Assembly (NCBI RefSeq): GCF_001428305.1
Contig: NZ_LMRZ01000006.1
Span: 62,001-126,000 of the forward strand
Source of the DNA: Janibacter sp. Soil728
GTDB lineage: Bacteria; Actinomycetota; Actinomycetes; Actinomycetales; Dermatophilaceae
Reading direction: 5' to 3'
Length of the DNA: 64,000 nucleotides
The notes below the pieces were generated by a model that searched no databases, was not told the DNA's origin, and worked only from the letters and a program-made list of their open reading frames with translations. A program made the position numbers and the translations under genes. This document shows, one piece after another, positions 34,444 to 43,867 of the stretch (positions within the stretch are counted from its first letter, which is position 1; the number at the start of each line of letters is the position of its first letter).

Positions 34444-36339
34444 TCAGGAGTTGCGGGCCTTGGAGGCGGTGCGCGCCCGCAGGTTGGCGTCGAGCACGAG
34501 CTTGCGGATACGGATCGTGTCCGGGGTGACCTCGACGCACTCGTCCTCGCGGCAGAACTCGAGCGACTGCTCGAGGGTCAGCTTGCGGGGCGGAACCACC
34601 TTCTCGAAGTTGTCGGCGGAGGAGGCGCGCACGTTGGTGAGCTTCTTCTCCTTGGTGATGTTGACATCCATGTCGTCGGCGCGCGAGTTCTCGCCGACGA
34701 TCATGCCCTCGTAGACCACGGTGCCCGGCTCGGTGAAGAGGGATCCGCGCTCCTGCAGGTTGACCATGGCGTACGCCGTGACCGGACCGGAGCGGTCGGC
34801 CACGAGCGACCCGGAGACGCGCGTGGTGATGGTGCCGAACCACGGCTCGTAGCCCTCGAAGACGTGGTTGGCGATGCCCGCGCCTCGCGTCTCGGTGAGG
34901 AACTCGGTCCGGAACCCGATGAGACCGCGGGAAGGCACGAGGAACTCCATGCGGATCCAGCCGGTTCCGTGGTTGGTCATCTGCTCCATGCGGCCCTTGC
35001 GGGCAGCCATCAGCTGGGTGATCGCGCCGAGGTACTCCTCGGGGGTGTCGATCGTCAGGCGCTCGACCGGCTCGTGCACCTTGCCGTCGACCTCCTTGGT
35101 GACGACCTGCGGCTTGCCGACGGTCAGCTCGAAGCCCTCGCGACGCATCTGCTCGACGAGGATGGCCAGGGCGAGCTCACCACGGCCCTGGACCTCCCAC
35201 GCGTCCGGACGCGCGGTCGGCAGGACGCGCAGCGACACATTGCCCACGAGCTCCTTGTCGAGGCGGTCCTTGACCATGCGGGCGGTGACCTTGGTGTTCT
35301 TCGTCTCGCCGCGTCCCACGAGCGGGGAGGTGTTGGTGCCGAGCGTCATCGAGATGGCCGGCTCGTCGACGGTGATCACGGGCAGCGGGATCGGGTTGTC
35401 GACGTCGGCGATGGTGTCGCCGATCATGATCTCGGGGATACCGGCGATGGCGATGATGTCGCCCGGGCGGGCAGCACCCTGGTCGAGCGGCTTGCGCTCC
35501 AGGCCCTCGGTGATGAGCAGCTCGGTGATCTTCACCCGCTCCTGCGTGCCGTCGTGACGACACCAGGCGACCTGCTGGCCCTTGCGCAGCTCGCCGTTGA
35601 AGACGCGCAGCAGAGCGAGACGACCCAGGAAGTTGCTCGAGTCGAGGTTGGTCACGTGCGCCTGCAACGGGGCGTCGTCCTCGTAGGACGGGGCAGGGAT
35701 CGTCTCCATGATCGTCCGGAAGAGCGGCTCGAGGTCGTCGTTGTCCGGCAGGGTGCCGTTGTCCGGACGGTTGAGGCTCGCGGCGCCGTTCTTGCCGGAG
35801 GTGTAGACGATGGGGAACTCGATCTGGTCCTCGTCGGCCTCGAGGTCCATGAAGAGCTCGTAGGCCTCGTCGACGACCTCGGCGATGCGGCTGTCAGGAC
35901 GGTCGACCTTGTTGATGGCCAGGATGACCGGCAGCTTCGCGGCGAGCGCCTTGCGCAGGACGAAGCGGGTCTGGGGCAGCGGGCCCTCGGACGCGTCGAC
36001 GAGCAGGACGACACCGTCGACCATGGACAGGCCACGCTCGACCTCGCCGCCGAAGTCCGCGTGACCAGGGGTGTCGATGATGTTGATCGTGACGCCGTCG
36101 GGGGCGTCGTGCGCCGCGGCGGACGGGCCGTTGTAGTGGATCGCCGTGTTCTTGGCGAGGATCGTGATGCCCTTCTCGCGCTCGAGGTCACCACTGTCCA
36201 TCGCGCGTTCGTCGATGTGGTCGTGCTCGCCGAAGGCACCCCCCTGCCAGAGCATCTTGTCGACGAGGGTGGTCTTGCCGTGGTCGACGTGGGCGACGAT
36301 GGCGACATTGCGGATGTCGCTGCGGGAGATCATGGGCAT
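34444..36339 (-). CDS. typA: GTP-binding protein TypA/BipA
   Basis: Ribosome-associated translational GTPase of the elongation-factor family, 631 residues. G1 AHVDHGKTT, G2/G3 DTPGHADFGGEV, G4 NKVDRPDSR and the BipA-specific C-terminal segment (GEVERGLSMVDG, then PSRGLIGFRTEFLTETRG and GTVVYEGMIVGENSR) are all present. ATG at 36339 is chosen, with GAGAGAA upstream. The frame is open further but without a plausible start signal. First gene of a leftward series with lpqW, mshB, flavin reductase and vanW. Confidence 0.96.
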   Translation of the reverse strand: MPMISRSDIRNVAIVAHVDHGKTTLVDKMLWQGGAFGEHDHIDERAMDSGDLEREKGITILAKNTAIHYNGPSAAAHDAPDGVTINIIDTPGHADFGGEVERGLSMVDGVVLLVDASEGPLPQTRFVLRKALAAKLPVILAINKVDRPDSRIAEVVDEAYELFMDLEADEDQIEFPIVYTSGKNGAASLNRPDNGTLPDNDDLEPLFRTIMETIPAPSYEDDAPLQAHVTNLDSSNFLGRLALLRVFNGELRKGQQVAWCRHDGTQERVKITELLITEGLERKPLDQGAARPGDIIAIAGIPEIMIGDTIADVDNPIPLPVITVDEPAISMTLGTNTSPLVGRGETKNTKVTARMVKDRLDKELVGNVSLRVLPTARPDAWEVQGRGELALAILVEQMRREGFELTVGKPQVVTKEVDGKVHEPVERLTIDTPEEYLGAITQLMAARKGRMEQMTNHGTGWIRMEFLVPSRGLIGFRTEFLTETRGAGIANHVFEGYEPWFGTITTRVSGSLVADRSGPVTAYAMVNLQERGSLFTEPGTVVYEGMIVGENSRADDMDVNITKEKKLTNVRASSADNFEKVVPPRKLTLEQSLEFCREDECVEVTPDTIRIRKLVLDANLRARTASKARNS

Positions 36340-36642
36340 GTCAGGGATTCTCTCAGCAGAAACGGCCTCTCCCCAAATGCTTGCCCTGAGGTGTGACGCA
36401 CGAGCCACGAAGGGGACGGGCGAGGCCACCCCCTTCGCGCCGTCCCGGGAGGCACCGCGGCTGCCACCGGACAAACATCGGGAAAGAGGTCACAATCCCG
36501 CAAAACTGCTGCGTATCTCCCCGTCCGGACCGGATGTTGGCTAGATTGCCCGACCAGCCCCAGTGTGCGGTGGATCACCATCGCGCCCACGGGTGCCCCA
36601 CCCCGGCAATGGTGCCGGGGCCGGCCACAAGAGCGAGGAAAC
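36340..36642. other. Divergent regulatory gap between typA and dppA
   Basis: A 303-base gap between divergent typA and dppA. It holds a TAGATT possible -10 for dppA at 36542-36547 without a convincing -35, a GCGAGGAAA ribosome-binding site just before dppA, and a CCCCCTTCG copy near 36430. A small inverted repeat (CCCCGGCA...TGCCGGGG near 36601-36620) could attenuate dppA. I see no gene in it. Confidence 0.5.
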
Positions 36643-38301
36643 ATGTCGATGAGGAAAGCAGCCCCGCTGGCCGCTCTGGCAGCAACCGCACTGACGCTCA
36701 GTGCGTGCGCCGCGAGCGACCGTGACGACTCGGGCTCCGACGGCGGTGACACCGGGGGGACCTTCACCTTCGGCGCCGCGGGCGCCCCGGAGGTCTTCGA
36801 CCCCTTCTACGCCACCGATGGCGAGACCTTCCGCGTGACCCGCCAGATCTTCGAGGGCCTCGTCGAGGTCAAGCCCGGAAGCGCCGAGCTCGGCCCGGGC
36901 CTGGCCGAGTCCTGGGAGCCGTCCAAGGACGGCAAGGACTGGACCTTCCACCTGCGCGAGGGCGTGAAGTTCACCGACGGCGAGGTGTTCGACGGCAAGG
37001 CCGTGTGCGCCAACTTCGAGCGGATGGCCAACCAGAACGAAGCGGCCCAGTCCGGCCCGGCCGAGTACTGGAGCACCGGCATGGGCGGCTTCGGCAAGGA
37101 CGCCCTCTACGACGGGTGTGAGGTCAAGGACGCCAAGACCGTCGTCATCAAGGTCAAGTCCGCCACCTCCAAGTTCCCGGCGATGCTCTCCCTCTCCTCC
37201 TTCGCGATGCAGTCGCCCAAGGCGCTCAAGGAGGGCAAGGCCAACGACGTCAAGGTGCAGGGCGAGGGCTTCGTCTACCCGGCGAACTCCGAGAATCCTG
37301 TCGGCACCGGCCCCTACACGCTGGAGAAGTACGACACCGCCAACAAGACGGTCACGCTCAAGCGCAACGACGACTACTGGGGCGAGAAGGCCAAGACCGC
37401 GAAGATCGTCTTCAAGATCATCCCCGACGAGTCGACCCGTCGTCAGGAGCTCGAGGCCGGCAGCATCGACGGCTACGACCTGCCCAACCCGGTGGACTGG
37501 AAGGGCCTGGAGGAGTCCGGCAACAAGGTCGAGGTCCGCGACCCCTTCAACATCCTCTACCTGGGCCTGCAGCCCGAGGCCAACGCCAAGCTCAAGGACG
37601 TGCGGGTGCGGCAGGCGATCAACTACGCGATCAACCGCGACCAGCTCGTGAAGTCCCAGCTGCCTGAGGGCGCCACGCCCGCCTCGCAGTTCATGCCGGA
37701 CACGGTGAGCGGGTACAACAAGGACCTCGAGCCCTACCCGTACGACACGGCCAAGGCCAAGGCCCTGCTCAAGGAGGCCGGCGCCACGGGCATGACCTTG
37801 AAGTTCGCCTACCCGAGCGAGGTCACCCGCCCGTACATGCCCAACCCGCAGAAGATCCACGAGGCGATCCGCAAGGACCTCGAAAAGGCGGGGATCAAGG
37901 TCGAGGTCACCACCAAGCCGTGGAACGGCGGGTACCTCGACAACGTCGACGCCCACAAGTACGACGCCTGGCTGCTGGGCTGGACCGGTGACTACGACTC
38001 GGCCGACAACTTCATCGGCACCTTCTTCGGCAATGCCAAGCTCAACGACTTCAGCACCGTGGCGGGTGGCTACGGCAAGGAGCTGTCGAAGGAGCTCAAG
38101 GACGCGGACTCGACCGTCGACGAGGCGGAGCGCTCGGCCAAGTACGAGGCGATCAACAAGAAGATCGCCGAGGACTACGTCCCCGGTGCGCCGATCTCCC
38201 ACTCCCCGCCGGCCATCGTGGTCAGCAAGGACGTCAAGGGGCTGGTCACGAGCCCGCTGACGGCCGAGGAGTTCTCCACCGTCACCGTCGGCGGCAAGTG
38301 A
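36643..38301 (+). CDS. dppA: Peptide/nickel ABC transporter substrate-binding lipoprotein
   Basis: A 552-residue SBP_bac_5 lipoprotein: lipobox LSAC near residue 20, an acidic Gly-rich linker, then FDPFYATDGETFRVTRQIFEGLVEV, WTFHLREGVKFTDGEVFDGKAVCANFERM, RVRQAINYAINRDQLVK and WLLGWTGDYDSADNFIGTFFG. The second acidic lobe motif is typical of dipeptide-binding proteins. GCGAGGAAAC precedes the ATG. It begins a rightward set with dppB, dppC, dppD and dppF, separated from dppB by a hairpin that probably lowers permease expression relative to this protein. The gene symbol reflects the family, not proof of dipeptide specificity. Confidence 0.88.
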   Translation: MSMRKAAPLAALAATALTLSACAASDRDDSGSDGGDTGGTFTFGAAGAPEVFDPFYATDGETFRVTRQIFEGLVEVKPGSAELGPGLAESWEPSKDGKDWTFHLREGVKFTDGEVFDGKAVCANFERMANQNEAAQSGPAEYWSTGMGGFGKDALYDGCEVKDAKTVVIKVKSATSKFPAMLSLSSFAMQSPKALKEGKANDVKVQGEGFVYPANSENPVGTGPYTLEKYDTANKTVTLKRNDDYWGEKAKTAKIVFKIIPDESTRRQELEAGSIDGYDLPNPVDWKGLEESGNKVEVRDPFNILYLGLQPEANAKLKDVRVRQAINYAINRDQLVKSQLPEGATPASQFMPDTVSGYNKDLEPYPYDTAKAKALLKEAGATGMTLKFAYPSEVTRPYMPNPQKIHEAIRKDLEKAGIKVEVTTKPWNGGYLDNVDAHKYDAWLLGWTGDYDSADNFIGTFFGNAKLNDFSTVAGGYGKELSKELKDADSTVDEAERSAKYEAINKKIAEDYVPGAPISHSPPAIVVSKDVKGLVTSPLTAEEFSTVTVGGK

Positions 38302-38328
38302 GCCACACCCGTAGGTGACCTCGTGACG

Positions 38329-38360
38329 GGGCCGCCTCGACCATCTGGTCGAGGCGGCCC
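38329..38360 (+). terminator. Hairpin between dppA and dppB
   Basis: A perfect 14-bp inverted repeat with a 4-base loop (38329-38342, 38347-38360). It sits between the binding-protein gene and the permease genes, as expected for an attenuator or mRNA-stabilising hairpin. Confidence 0.75.
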
Positions 38361-38392
38361 TCGTCCGCGATCCACGTCAGGAGCGCACACAC

Positions 38393-39400
38393 GTGCTGAA
38401 GTTCATCATCCGGCGACTGCTACAGCTGGTCGTCGTCCTCTTCGTCCTCTCGATCCTGCTCTTCGCCTGGCTGCGTGCCCTCCCGGGTGGGGTCGTCTCG
38501 GCGATGCTCGGCGAACGCGCGACCCCCGAGTCCCGCGCCCGCCTGACCGAGGCCTTCGGGCTCAACGAGCCTCTGCCGGTGCAGTACTGGCGCTTCCTGA
38601 CCCGGGCGCTGCAGGGTGACTTCGGCGTCTCCACGGGCGTGCAGCCCGGAAAGACGGCCACCTCGATCCTCATCGAACGCTTCCCCGCGACCGTGGAGCT
38701 GAGCGTCGTCGCGCTCCTCCTGGCGGTCGTCGTGGCGATCCCGCTCGGTTATCTCGCAGCCAAGAAGCGCGCCAGCTTCCTCGACAACAGCTCGATCGTC
38801 GTGTCGCTCATCGGTGTCGCGGTCCCCGTCTTCTTCCTCGCCTTCCTGCTGAAGTACGTCTTCGCGATCAAGCTCGGCTGGCTCCCGGTCTCCGGTCGGT
38901 CGAGCATCCCCGATGCCACCCAGGTCACGGGCTTCTTCGTCCTCGACGGTCTGCTCACCCGTGAGTGGGATGCCGCGTGGGACGCCCTGAAACACCTGGT
39001 CCTGCCCGGCATCGCGCTGGCGTCCATCCCCTTCGCGATGATCTTCCGCATCACCCGCGCGTCGGTGCTGGAGGTCCTCGACGAGGACTTCGTGCGCACC
39101 GCCCAGGCGAAGGGGTTGAGTCACCGCGTCGTGCGCGGTCGCCACATCATGCGCAATGCACTTCTCCCGGTCATCACCGCCGTGGGCCTGCAGGTAGGCG
39201 CGCTGCTCGCCGGCGCCGTCCTCACCGAGACGGTCTTCAACTTCGGTGGCATCGGTGAGGCACTCAAGTTCGCCTTCACCCTGCGTGACTACCCCGTGCT
39301 GCAGCTGCTCGTCTTCGTCGCGGCCCTGACCTATGTGCTGGTCAACCTGCTCGTGGACATCCTGTACGCCGTCGTCGACCCCCGAGTGAGGACCCGATGA
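38393..39400 (+). CDS. dppB: Peptide ABC transporter permease
   Basis: A 335-residue inner-membrane permease of the DppB class, about six helices. The N-terminal FIIRRLLQLVVVLFVLSILLFAWLRALPGG and ALNEPLPVQYWRFL-type region are characteristic, and the EAA loop reads FVRTAQAKGLSHRVVRGRHIMRNALLPV. GTG start with CAGGAG upstream. The stop overlaps dppC (ATGA). Confidence 0.92.
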   Translation: MLKFIIRRLLQLVVVLFVLSILLFAWLRALPGGVVSAMLGERATPESRARLTEAFGLNEPLPVQYWRFLTRALQGDFGVSTGVQPGKTATSILIERFPATVELSVVALLLAVVVAIPLGYLAAKKRASFLDNSSIVVSLIGVAVPVFFLAFLLKYVFAIKLGWLPVSGRSSIPDATQVTGFFVLDGLLTREWDAAWDALKHLVLPGIALASIPFAMIFRITRASVLEVLDEDFVRTAQAKGLSHRVVRGRHIMRNALLPVITAVGLQVGALLAGAVLTETVFNFGGIGEALKFAFTLRDYPVLQLLVFVAALTYVLVNLLVDILYAVVDPRVRTR

Positions 39401-40395
39401 ACGACTCCCAGATGCCCGACCGGCCCCGCGGGCTGGGCGCCCGCCGCAAGCAACGCATCGACGACCTCGCCGCGACCAGCGGCGGCACGACCGTCGCGGA
39501 GGCCGGTACCGTCGACGACTCCGGCGGCGTCGGCCTGATCGCCTCCGCCTGGCGGCGGTTGCGGCGCAACCCGATCTTCCTCACCGGTTTGGCGATCACG
39601 GTCGCCTTCGTCCTGCTCGCCGTGCTCTCGCCGTGGATCGCACCGCACGACGCAGCCGACAACCCACTCATCGACAAGGTGAGCCGGCAGAGCAACCCCA
39701 TCCCGGGGCCCGAGCCGGGCTTCCCGCTCGGCGGCGACGACTCCGGACGAGACCTGCTCTCGCGCCTGCTCGTCGGCAGCCAGCAGACGCTTCTCGTGGG
39801 GGTCTTCGCGACGCTCTTCGGGCTCATCGGCGGCCTCACCCTGGGCACCGTGGCGGGAGCCTTCGGCGGCTGGGTCGACTCCGTCGTCATGCGCATCGTC
39901 GATGTCATGCTCTCGATCCCGTCGCTGCTGCTGGCAGTGTCGATCTCGGCCCTGGCGGCCGAGCCCAGCCAGTGGACGGTGATCATCGCCGTGGCCGTCG
40001 TGCAGGTCCCGATCTTCGCCCGCCTCCTGCGTGGGTCGATGCTCGCCCAACGCGGCAAGGACCACGTCCTCGCGGCGCGAGCCCTCGGCGTCAAGCGGTC
40101 GGCGATCATCCTGCGGCACATGCTGCCCAACTCGCTCGGCCCGGTCATCGTGCAGGCGACGCTCGTGCTGGCCACGGCGATCATCGATGCCGCGGCGCTG
40201 TCCTTCCTCGGCCTCGGCAACCCCGACGACAGCAAGCCCGAGTGGGGCCAGATGCTCGGGCAGGCCCAGCAGTACATCTATGACAACCCGCACCTGGCCT
40301 TCTACCCGGCGGCGTGCATCATCGTCGTCGCCCTCGGCTTCACCCTCATGGGTGAGTCGCTTCGCGAGGCCCTCGACCCCAAGAGCAGGCGGTGA
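39397..40395 (+). CDS. dppC: Peptide ABC transporter permease
   Basis: A 332-residue partner permease with a longer hydrophilic N-terminus (~55 residues) before its first helix. It carries the DppC hallmarks LGGDDSGRDLLSRLLVGSQQTLLVG and the EAA loop VLAARALGVKRSAIILRHMLPNSLGPVIV. The last line DPKSRR is typical of the family C-terminus. It overlaps dppB and dppD by 4 bases each. Confidence 0.92.
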   Translation: MNDSQMPDRPRGLGARRKQRIDDLAATSGGTTVAEAGTVDDSGGVGLIASAWRRLRRNPIFLTGLAITVAFVLLAVLSPWIAPHDAADNPLIDKVSRQSNPIPGPEPGFPLGGDDSGRDLLSRLLVGSQQTLLVGVFATLFGLIGGLTLGTVAGAFGGWVDSVVMRIVDVMLSIPSLLLAVSISALAAEPSQWTVIIAVAVVQVPIFARLLRGSMLAQRGKDHVLAARALGVKRSAIILRHMLPNSLGPVIVQATLVLATAIIDAAALSFLGLGNPDDSKPEWGQMLGQAQQYIYDNPHLAFYPAACIIVVALGFTLMGESLREALDPKSRR

Positions 40396-41456
40396 GCGAC
40401 ATGACCTCCCCCAGCACCTCCCCCACGTCCCGACGCGGCGACGAGCCGCTGCTGTCCGTGCGCGACCTCTCGGTCACCTTCGGCATCAAGAACGAGCGTC
40501 CCTTCACCGCCGTCGACGGGCTGAGCTTCGACGTGCGCCCCGGGCAGACCGTGGGCCTGGTCGGCGAGTCCGGGTGCGGCAAGTCGGTGACCTCGCTGGC
40601 GATCATGGGGCTGCTGCCCCCGCGCGGCAACCGGGTCACCGGCACCGTCACCTACGGCGGTTCGGACCTGCTGTCGCTCTCCGACAAGGAGATGACCGCC
40701 AAGCGCGGCAAGGACATCAGCATGATCTTCCAGGATCCGCTGTCCTCGCTGAACCCCGTCGTGCCCATCGGTCGCCAGGTCAGCGAGGTCCTCGAGCGAC
40801 ACAAGGGCATGTCCCGCAAGGAGGCCACGCCGCACGCCCGCGACATGCTCGACAAGGTGGGCATCCCCGACCCTGACCGCCGGCTCAAGGAGTACCCGCA
40901 CCAGCTGTCCGGCGGCATGCGCCAGCGTGCCCTGATCGCGATGGCGCTGGCCTGCGAGCCACGGCTGCTCATCGCCGACGAGCCGACGACGGCCCTCGAC
41001 GTGACGATCCAGGCGCAGATCCTCGCGCTGCTGCGAGAGCTCGTCGAGGACACCGGCACGGCACTGATCATGATCACCCACGACCTCGGCGTCGTCGCCG
41101 GGCTGTGCGACGAGATCAATGTCCTCTACGGCGGACGTCTCGTCGAGCGCGCTGAGCGTCACGACCTCTTCGCCGAGCCCCGCCACCCCTACACGGGTGG
41201 CCTCCTCGCGAGCGTGCCGAGCCTCGACGACGAGCGCGGGACCCGACTCACCCCGGTGCCGGGCTCCGTCTCCGACAACCTGCCGTGGACGAGCGCCTGC
41301 GCGTTCGCCCCCCGGTGCGCCAATGCCGTCGAGCACTGCCGCGAGGAGACCCCTGATCTGGCCGTGGCCCCCGGTGGCCGGGCACTGCGCTGCTTCAACC
41401 CGCTCGCGGGCGACCCCTCCCCCGCCGAGGGCACGACGACCCAGGAGGTCCGATGA
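40392..41456 (+). CDS. dppD: Peptide ABC transporter ATP-binding protein
   Basis: A 354-residue ATPase: Walker A GESGCGKSV, Q-loop FQDPLSSLNP, signature LSGGMRQRALIAMAL, Walker B LIADEPTTALDV and switch THDLGVVA. The C-terminal oligopeptide-transporter domain with conserved cysteines (CAFAPRCANAVEHC) is present and may carry an Fe-S cluster as in some DppD proteins. GTG at 40392 overlaps dppC. An ATG at 40401 is possible. It overlaps dppF by 4 bases. Confidence 0.92.
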   Translation: MSDMTSPSTSPTSRRGDEPLLSVRDLSVTFGIKNERPFTAVDGLSFDVRPGQTVGLVGESGCGKSVTSLAIMGLLPPRGNRVTGTVTYGGSDLLSLSDKEMTAKRGKDISMIFQDPLSSLNPVVPIGRQVSEVLERHKGMSRKEATPHARDMLDKVGIPDPDRRLKEYPHQLSGGMRQRALIAMALACEPRLLIADEPTTALDVTIQAQILALLRELVEDTGTALIMITHDLGVVAGLCDEINVLYGGRLVERAERHDLFAEPRHPYTGGLLASVPSLDDERGTRLTPVPGSVSDNLPWTSACAFAPRCANAVEHCREETPDLAVAPGGRALRCFNPLAGDPSPAEGTTTQEVR

Positions 41457-42601
41457 CCACCGACGCCACGATGACCGACGCACCCACGAGCGGCACTCCC
41501 GGCGAGGTACTCGTCGACGTCCGCGGGATCAAGGTCCACTTCCCCATCACCAAGGGGATCATCTTCGACAAGGTCGTGGGACACGTCTACGCGGTCGACG
41601 GTGTGGACCTGCAGATCCGACGCGGCGAGACCTACGGTCTGGTCGGCGAGTCCGGGTGCGGCAAGTCGACGCTCGGCCGGGCGATCCTGCACCTGGAGCC
41701 CCCCACCGCGGGCACGGTGACCTTCGACGGCCAGCCGATCTCCACGCTCAAGGGTGAGGAGCTGCGCCGCCGGCGCAAGGACCTGCAGATGGTCTTCCAG
41801 GACCCCATGGGCAGCCTCGACCCGCGGCAGAGCGTGGAGGCCCTGCTCGTCGAGGGGATGAAGGCGCACGGGATCGTCAAGGATGCCAAGGAGGCCCAGC
41901 CACGGCTGCGCCAGCTCCTCGCCGACGTGGGTCTGCCCACCGCTGCCCTGAAGAAGTATCCGCACGAGTTCTCCGGCGGCCAGCGCCAGCGCATCGGCAT
42001 CGCCCGGGCGCTGAGCGTCAACCCGGAGCTGATCGTCGCCGACGAGCCGGTCTCGGCACTCGACGTGTCCGTGCAGGCCCAGGTCATCAACCTGATGTCG
42101 GACCTGCAGGAGGAGTACGGGCTCACCTATCTCGTCATCGCACACGACCTCGCGGTCGTGCGGCACATCTCCGACCGCGTGGGGGTGATGTACCTCGGCG
42201 GACTCGTCGAGGAGGCCCCCGCCGACGACCTGTACGCCACGCCGCGGCACCCGTACACGCGGGCGCTGCTGTCGGCAGTGCCGGTGCCGGACCCCGTCGT
42301 CGAGGACTCACGTGAGCAGATCCTGCTGAGCGGTGACCTCCCTTCGCCCGCCAACCCGCCGTCCGGATGCCGCTTCCACACCCGCTGCCCGTGGCGCCAG
42401 GAGACCCTGTGCGACACCGAGCGACCACAGCTGCGGGTCGTGCAGGGCGCCGATCACAAGGTCGCCTGCCACTGGGCCGAGCAGATCGAGACCGGCGAGA
42501 TCCAGCCGCACTCGGTCACCGCCAAGGTCGACGAGACCGCTACCCAGCTCGCGGCGGACGCCGAGGCGGAGCGCCTGACGGGGGACCTCCCCTTCGCCTG
42601 A
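41453..42601 (+). CDS. dppF: Peptide ABC transporter ATP-binding protein
   Basis: Second ATPase, 382 residues: Walker A GESGCGKST, FQDPMGSLDPRQ, signature FSGGQRQRIGIARAL, Walker B IVADEPVSALDV and switch AHDLAVVRH. The C-terminal Cys-containing domain (GCRFHTRCPWRQETLC) follows. It ends the dpp operon and faces the oppF gene across a perfect palindrome and a strong hairpin. Sequence segments shared with the opposing oppF indicate an old duplication of the whole transporter type. Confidence 0.92.
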   Translation: MTTDATMTDAPTSGTPGEVLVDVRGIKVHFPITKGIIFDKVVGHVYAVDGVDLQIRRGETYGLVGESGCGKSTLGRAILHLEPPTAGTVTFDGQPISTLKGEELRRRRKDLQMVFQDPMGSLDPRQSVEALLVEGMKAHGIVKDAKEAQPRLRQLLADVGLPTAALKKYPHEFSGGQRQRIGIARALSVNPELIVADEPVSALDVSVQAQVINLMSDLQEEYGLTYLVIAHDLAVVRHISDRVGVMYLGGLVEEAPADDLYATPRHPYTRALLSAVPVPDPVVEDSREQILLSGDLPSPANPPSGCRFHTRCPWRQETLCDTERPQLRVVQGADHKVACHWAEQIETGEIQPHSVTAKVDETATQLAADAEAERLTGDLPFA

Positions 42602-42609
42602 CCGCTCGT

Positions 42610-42633
42610 CTGCATTGCCCTAGGGCAATGCAG
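42610..42633. repeat. Perfect 24-bp palindrome after dppF
   Basis: Arms CTGCATTGCCCT and its inverse meet without a loop. The same element, with two base changes, is found twice within the tandem repeat at 18442-18543, also between convergent genes. It may be a dispersed terminator-like or protein-binding element. Confidence 0.85.
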
Positions 42634-42650
42634 GTTAGTTACAGACGCAG

Positions 42651-42699
42651 CACGAAGGGGGCGCCCCACCGGTCATCCGGTGGGGCGCCCCCCTTCGTG
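42651..42699. terminator. Bidirectional terminator between dppF and oppF
   Basis: A 22-base left arm (42651-42672), 4-base loop and matching right arm with one bulged C. It contains CGAAGGGGG on one arm and CCCCCTTCG on the other. It serves two convergent operons. Confidence 0.85.
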
Positions 42700-42712
42700 C
42701 GTGCGTCAGTGC

Positions 42713-43867
42713 TCAGACACCGCTGGCGCCAGCGGTCGAGGTGTCGGTGTCGGGTACACCTGCACCCGCACCGCCAGTCCGACCGGCGGCGGCCGCGTCG
42801 GTCGAGTCGACCATGCCCTGCCCGGCGAAGAGGGAGTCCTGGTCCTGCCCGCTCACGTCCGTCGTCTCGACGATGACCCGAGGCTCCGCGAAGTGGCACT
42901 TGGAGAGGTGCTGGCCGACACCGTCGGGACGCAGCTCCAGCACGGGGGTCTCCGTGCGACAGATGTCCTGCGCCTTCCAGCAGCGCGTGTGGAAGTGGCA
43001 GCCCGACGGAGGGTTGGCCGGCGAGGGCACATCCCCCTGGAGCACGATCTGGTCCCGCTTGCCGCGCAGCGACGGGTCCGGCACGGGCACAGCGGACAGC
43101 AGTGCCTGCGTGTAGGGGTGCGTGGGGCGCGAGTAGATGTCGTCCTCGTCACCGATCTCGACCATGCGACCGAGGTACATGACCCCGACCCGGTCGGAGA
43201 TGTGCCGCACGACCGACAGGTCGTGCGCGATGAAGATGTAGGACAGCCCCAGCTCGTCCTGCAGCTTTTCCATCAGGTTGATCACCTGGGCCTGCACTGA
43301 CACGTCGAGCGCGGAGACCGGCTCGTCGCAGATGAGCACCTTGGGGTTGAGCGCGATGCCACGGGCGATGCCGATGCGCTGACGCTGGCCTCCCGAGAAC
43401 TGGTGCGGGTAGCGGTTGATGTGCTCGGGGTTGAGCCCCACGAGCTCCAGCAGCTCCTGCACACGCGCCTGCCGGTTGCCCTTGGGGACGACGTCGGAGT
43501 GGATCTCCAGGGGCTCGGCCACGATCTCGCCGACGGTGCGTCGCGGGTTGAGCGACGTGTACGGGTCCTGGAAGACGATCTGGATGTCGCGGCGCAGCCG
43601 CCGCATGTCGCTGCCCGACTGCGCGTACATGTCCACGCCGTCGAAGTCGACCGTGCCCTCGGTGGGGTCCTCGAGTCGCATGAGCAGGCGACCGAGCGTG
43701 GACTTGCCACACCCGGACTCGCCGACGATGCCGAGCGTCTCACCCTTGTAGAGCTCGAAGTCGACGCCGTCGACGGCCTTGACGTGACCGACCGTGCGAC
43801 GCAGGACGCCGCCCTTGATCGGGTAGTGCTTCTTCAGGCCACTGGCCTTGAGGATCACCTCAGGCAT
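42713..43867 (-). CDS. oppF: Oligopeptide ABC transporter ATP-binding protein
   Basis: A 384-residue ATPase with Walker A GESGCGKST, FQDPYTSLNPRRTV, FSGGQRQRIGIARGI, LICDEPVSALDV and AHDLSVVRH, and the C-terminal Cys region GCHFHTRCWKAQDIC. A 45-residue acidic/Ala-Gly tail extends beyond the family norm. ATG at 43867 overlaps the oppD stop by 8 bases. It is last in the leftward oppABCDF set. Confidence 0.92.
   Translation of the reverse strand: MPEVILKASGLKKHYPIKGGVLRRTVGHVKAVDGVDFELYKGETLGIVGESGCGKSTLGRLLMRLEDPTEGTVDFDGVDMYAQSGSDMRRLRRDIQIVFQDPYTSLNPRRTVGEIVAEPLEIHSDVVPKGNRQARVQELLELVGLNPEHINRYPHQFSGGQRQRIGIARGIALNPKVLICDEPVSALDVSVQAQVINLMEKLQDELGLSYIFIAHDLSVVRHISDRVGVMYLGRMVEIGDEDDIYSRPTHPYTQALLSAVPVPDPSLRGKRDQIVLQGDVPSPANPPSGCHFHTRCWKAQDICRTETPVLELRPDGVGQHLSKCHFAEPRVIVETTDVSGQDQDSLFAGQGMVDSTDAAAAGRTGGAGAGVPDTDTSTAGASGV

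Noticed and set aside
34180-36396. 738-codon rightward frame over typA
   Set aside because: Antisense of a highly conserved GTPase.
36643-42601. Nickel-specific transporter instead of peptide transporter
   Set aside because: The binding protein has the common dipeptide/nickel fold with no His-rich nickel site or linked nickel enzyme, so peptide is the safer family name.
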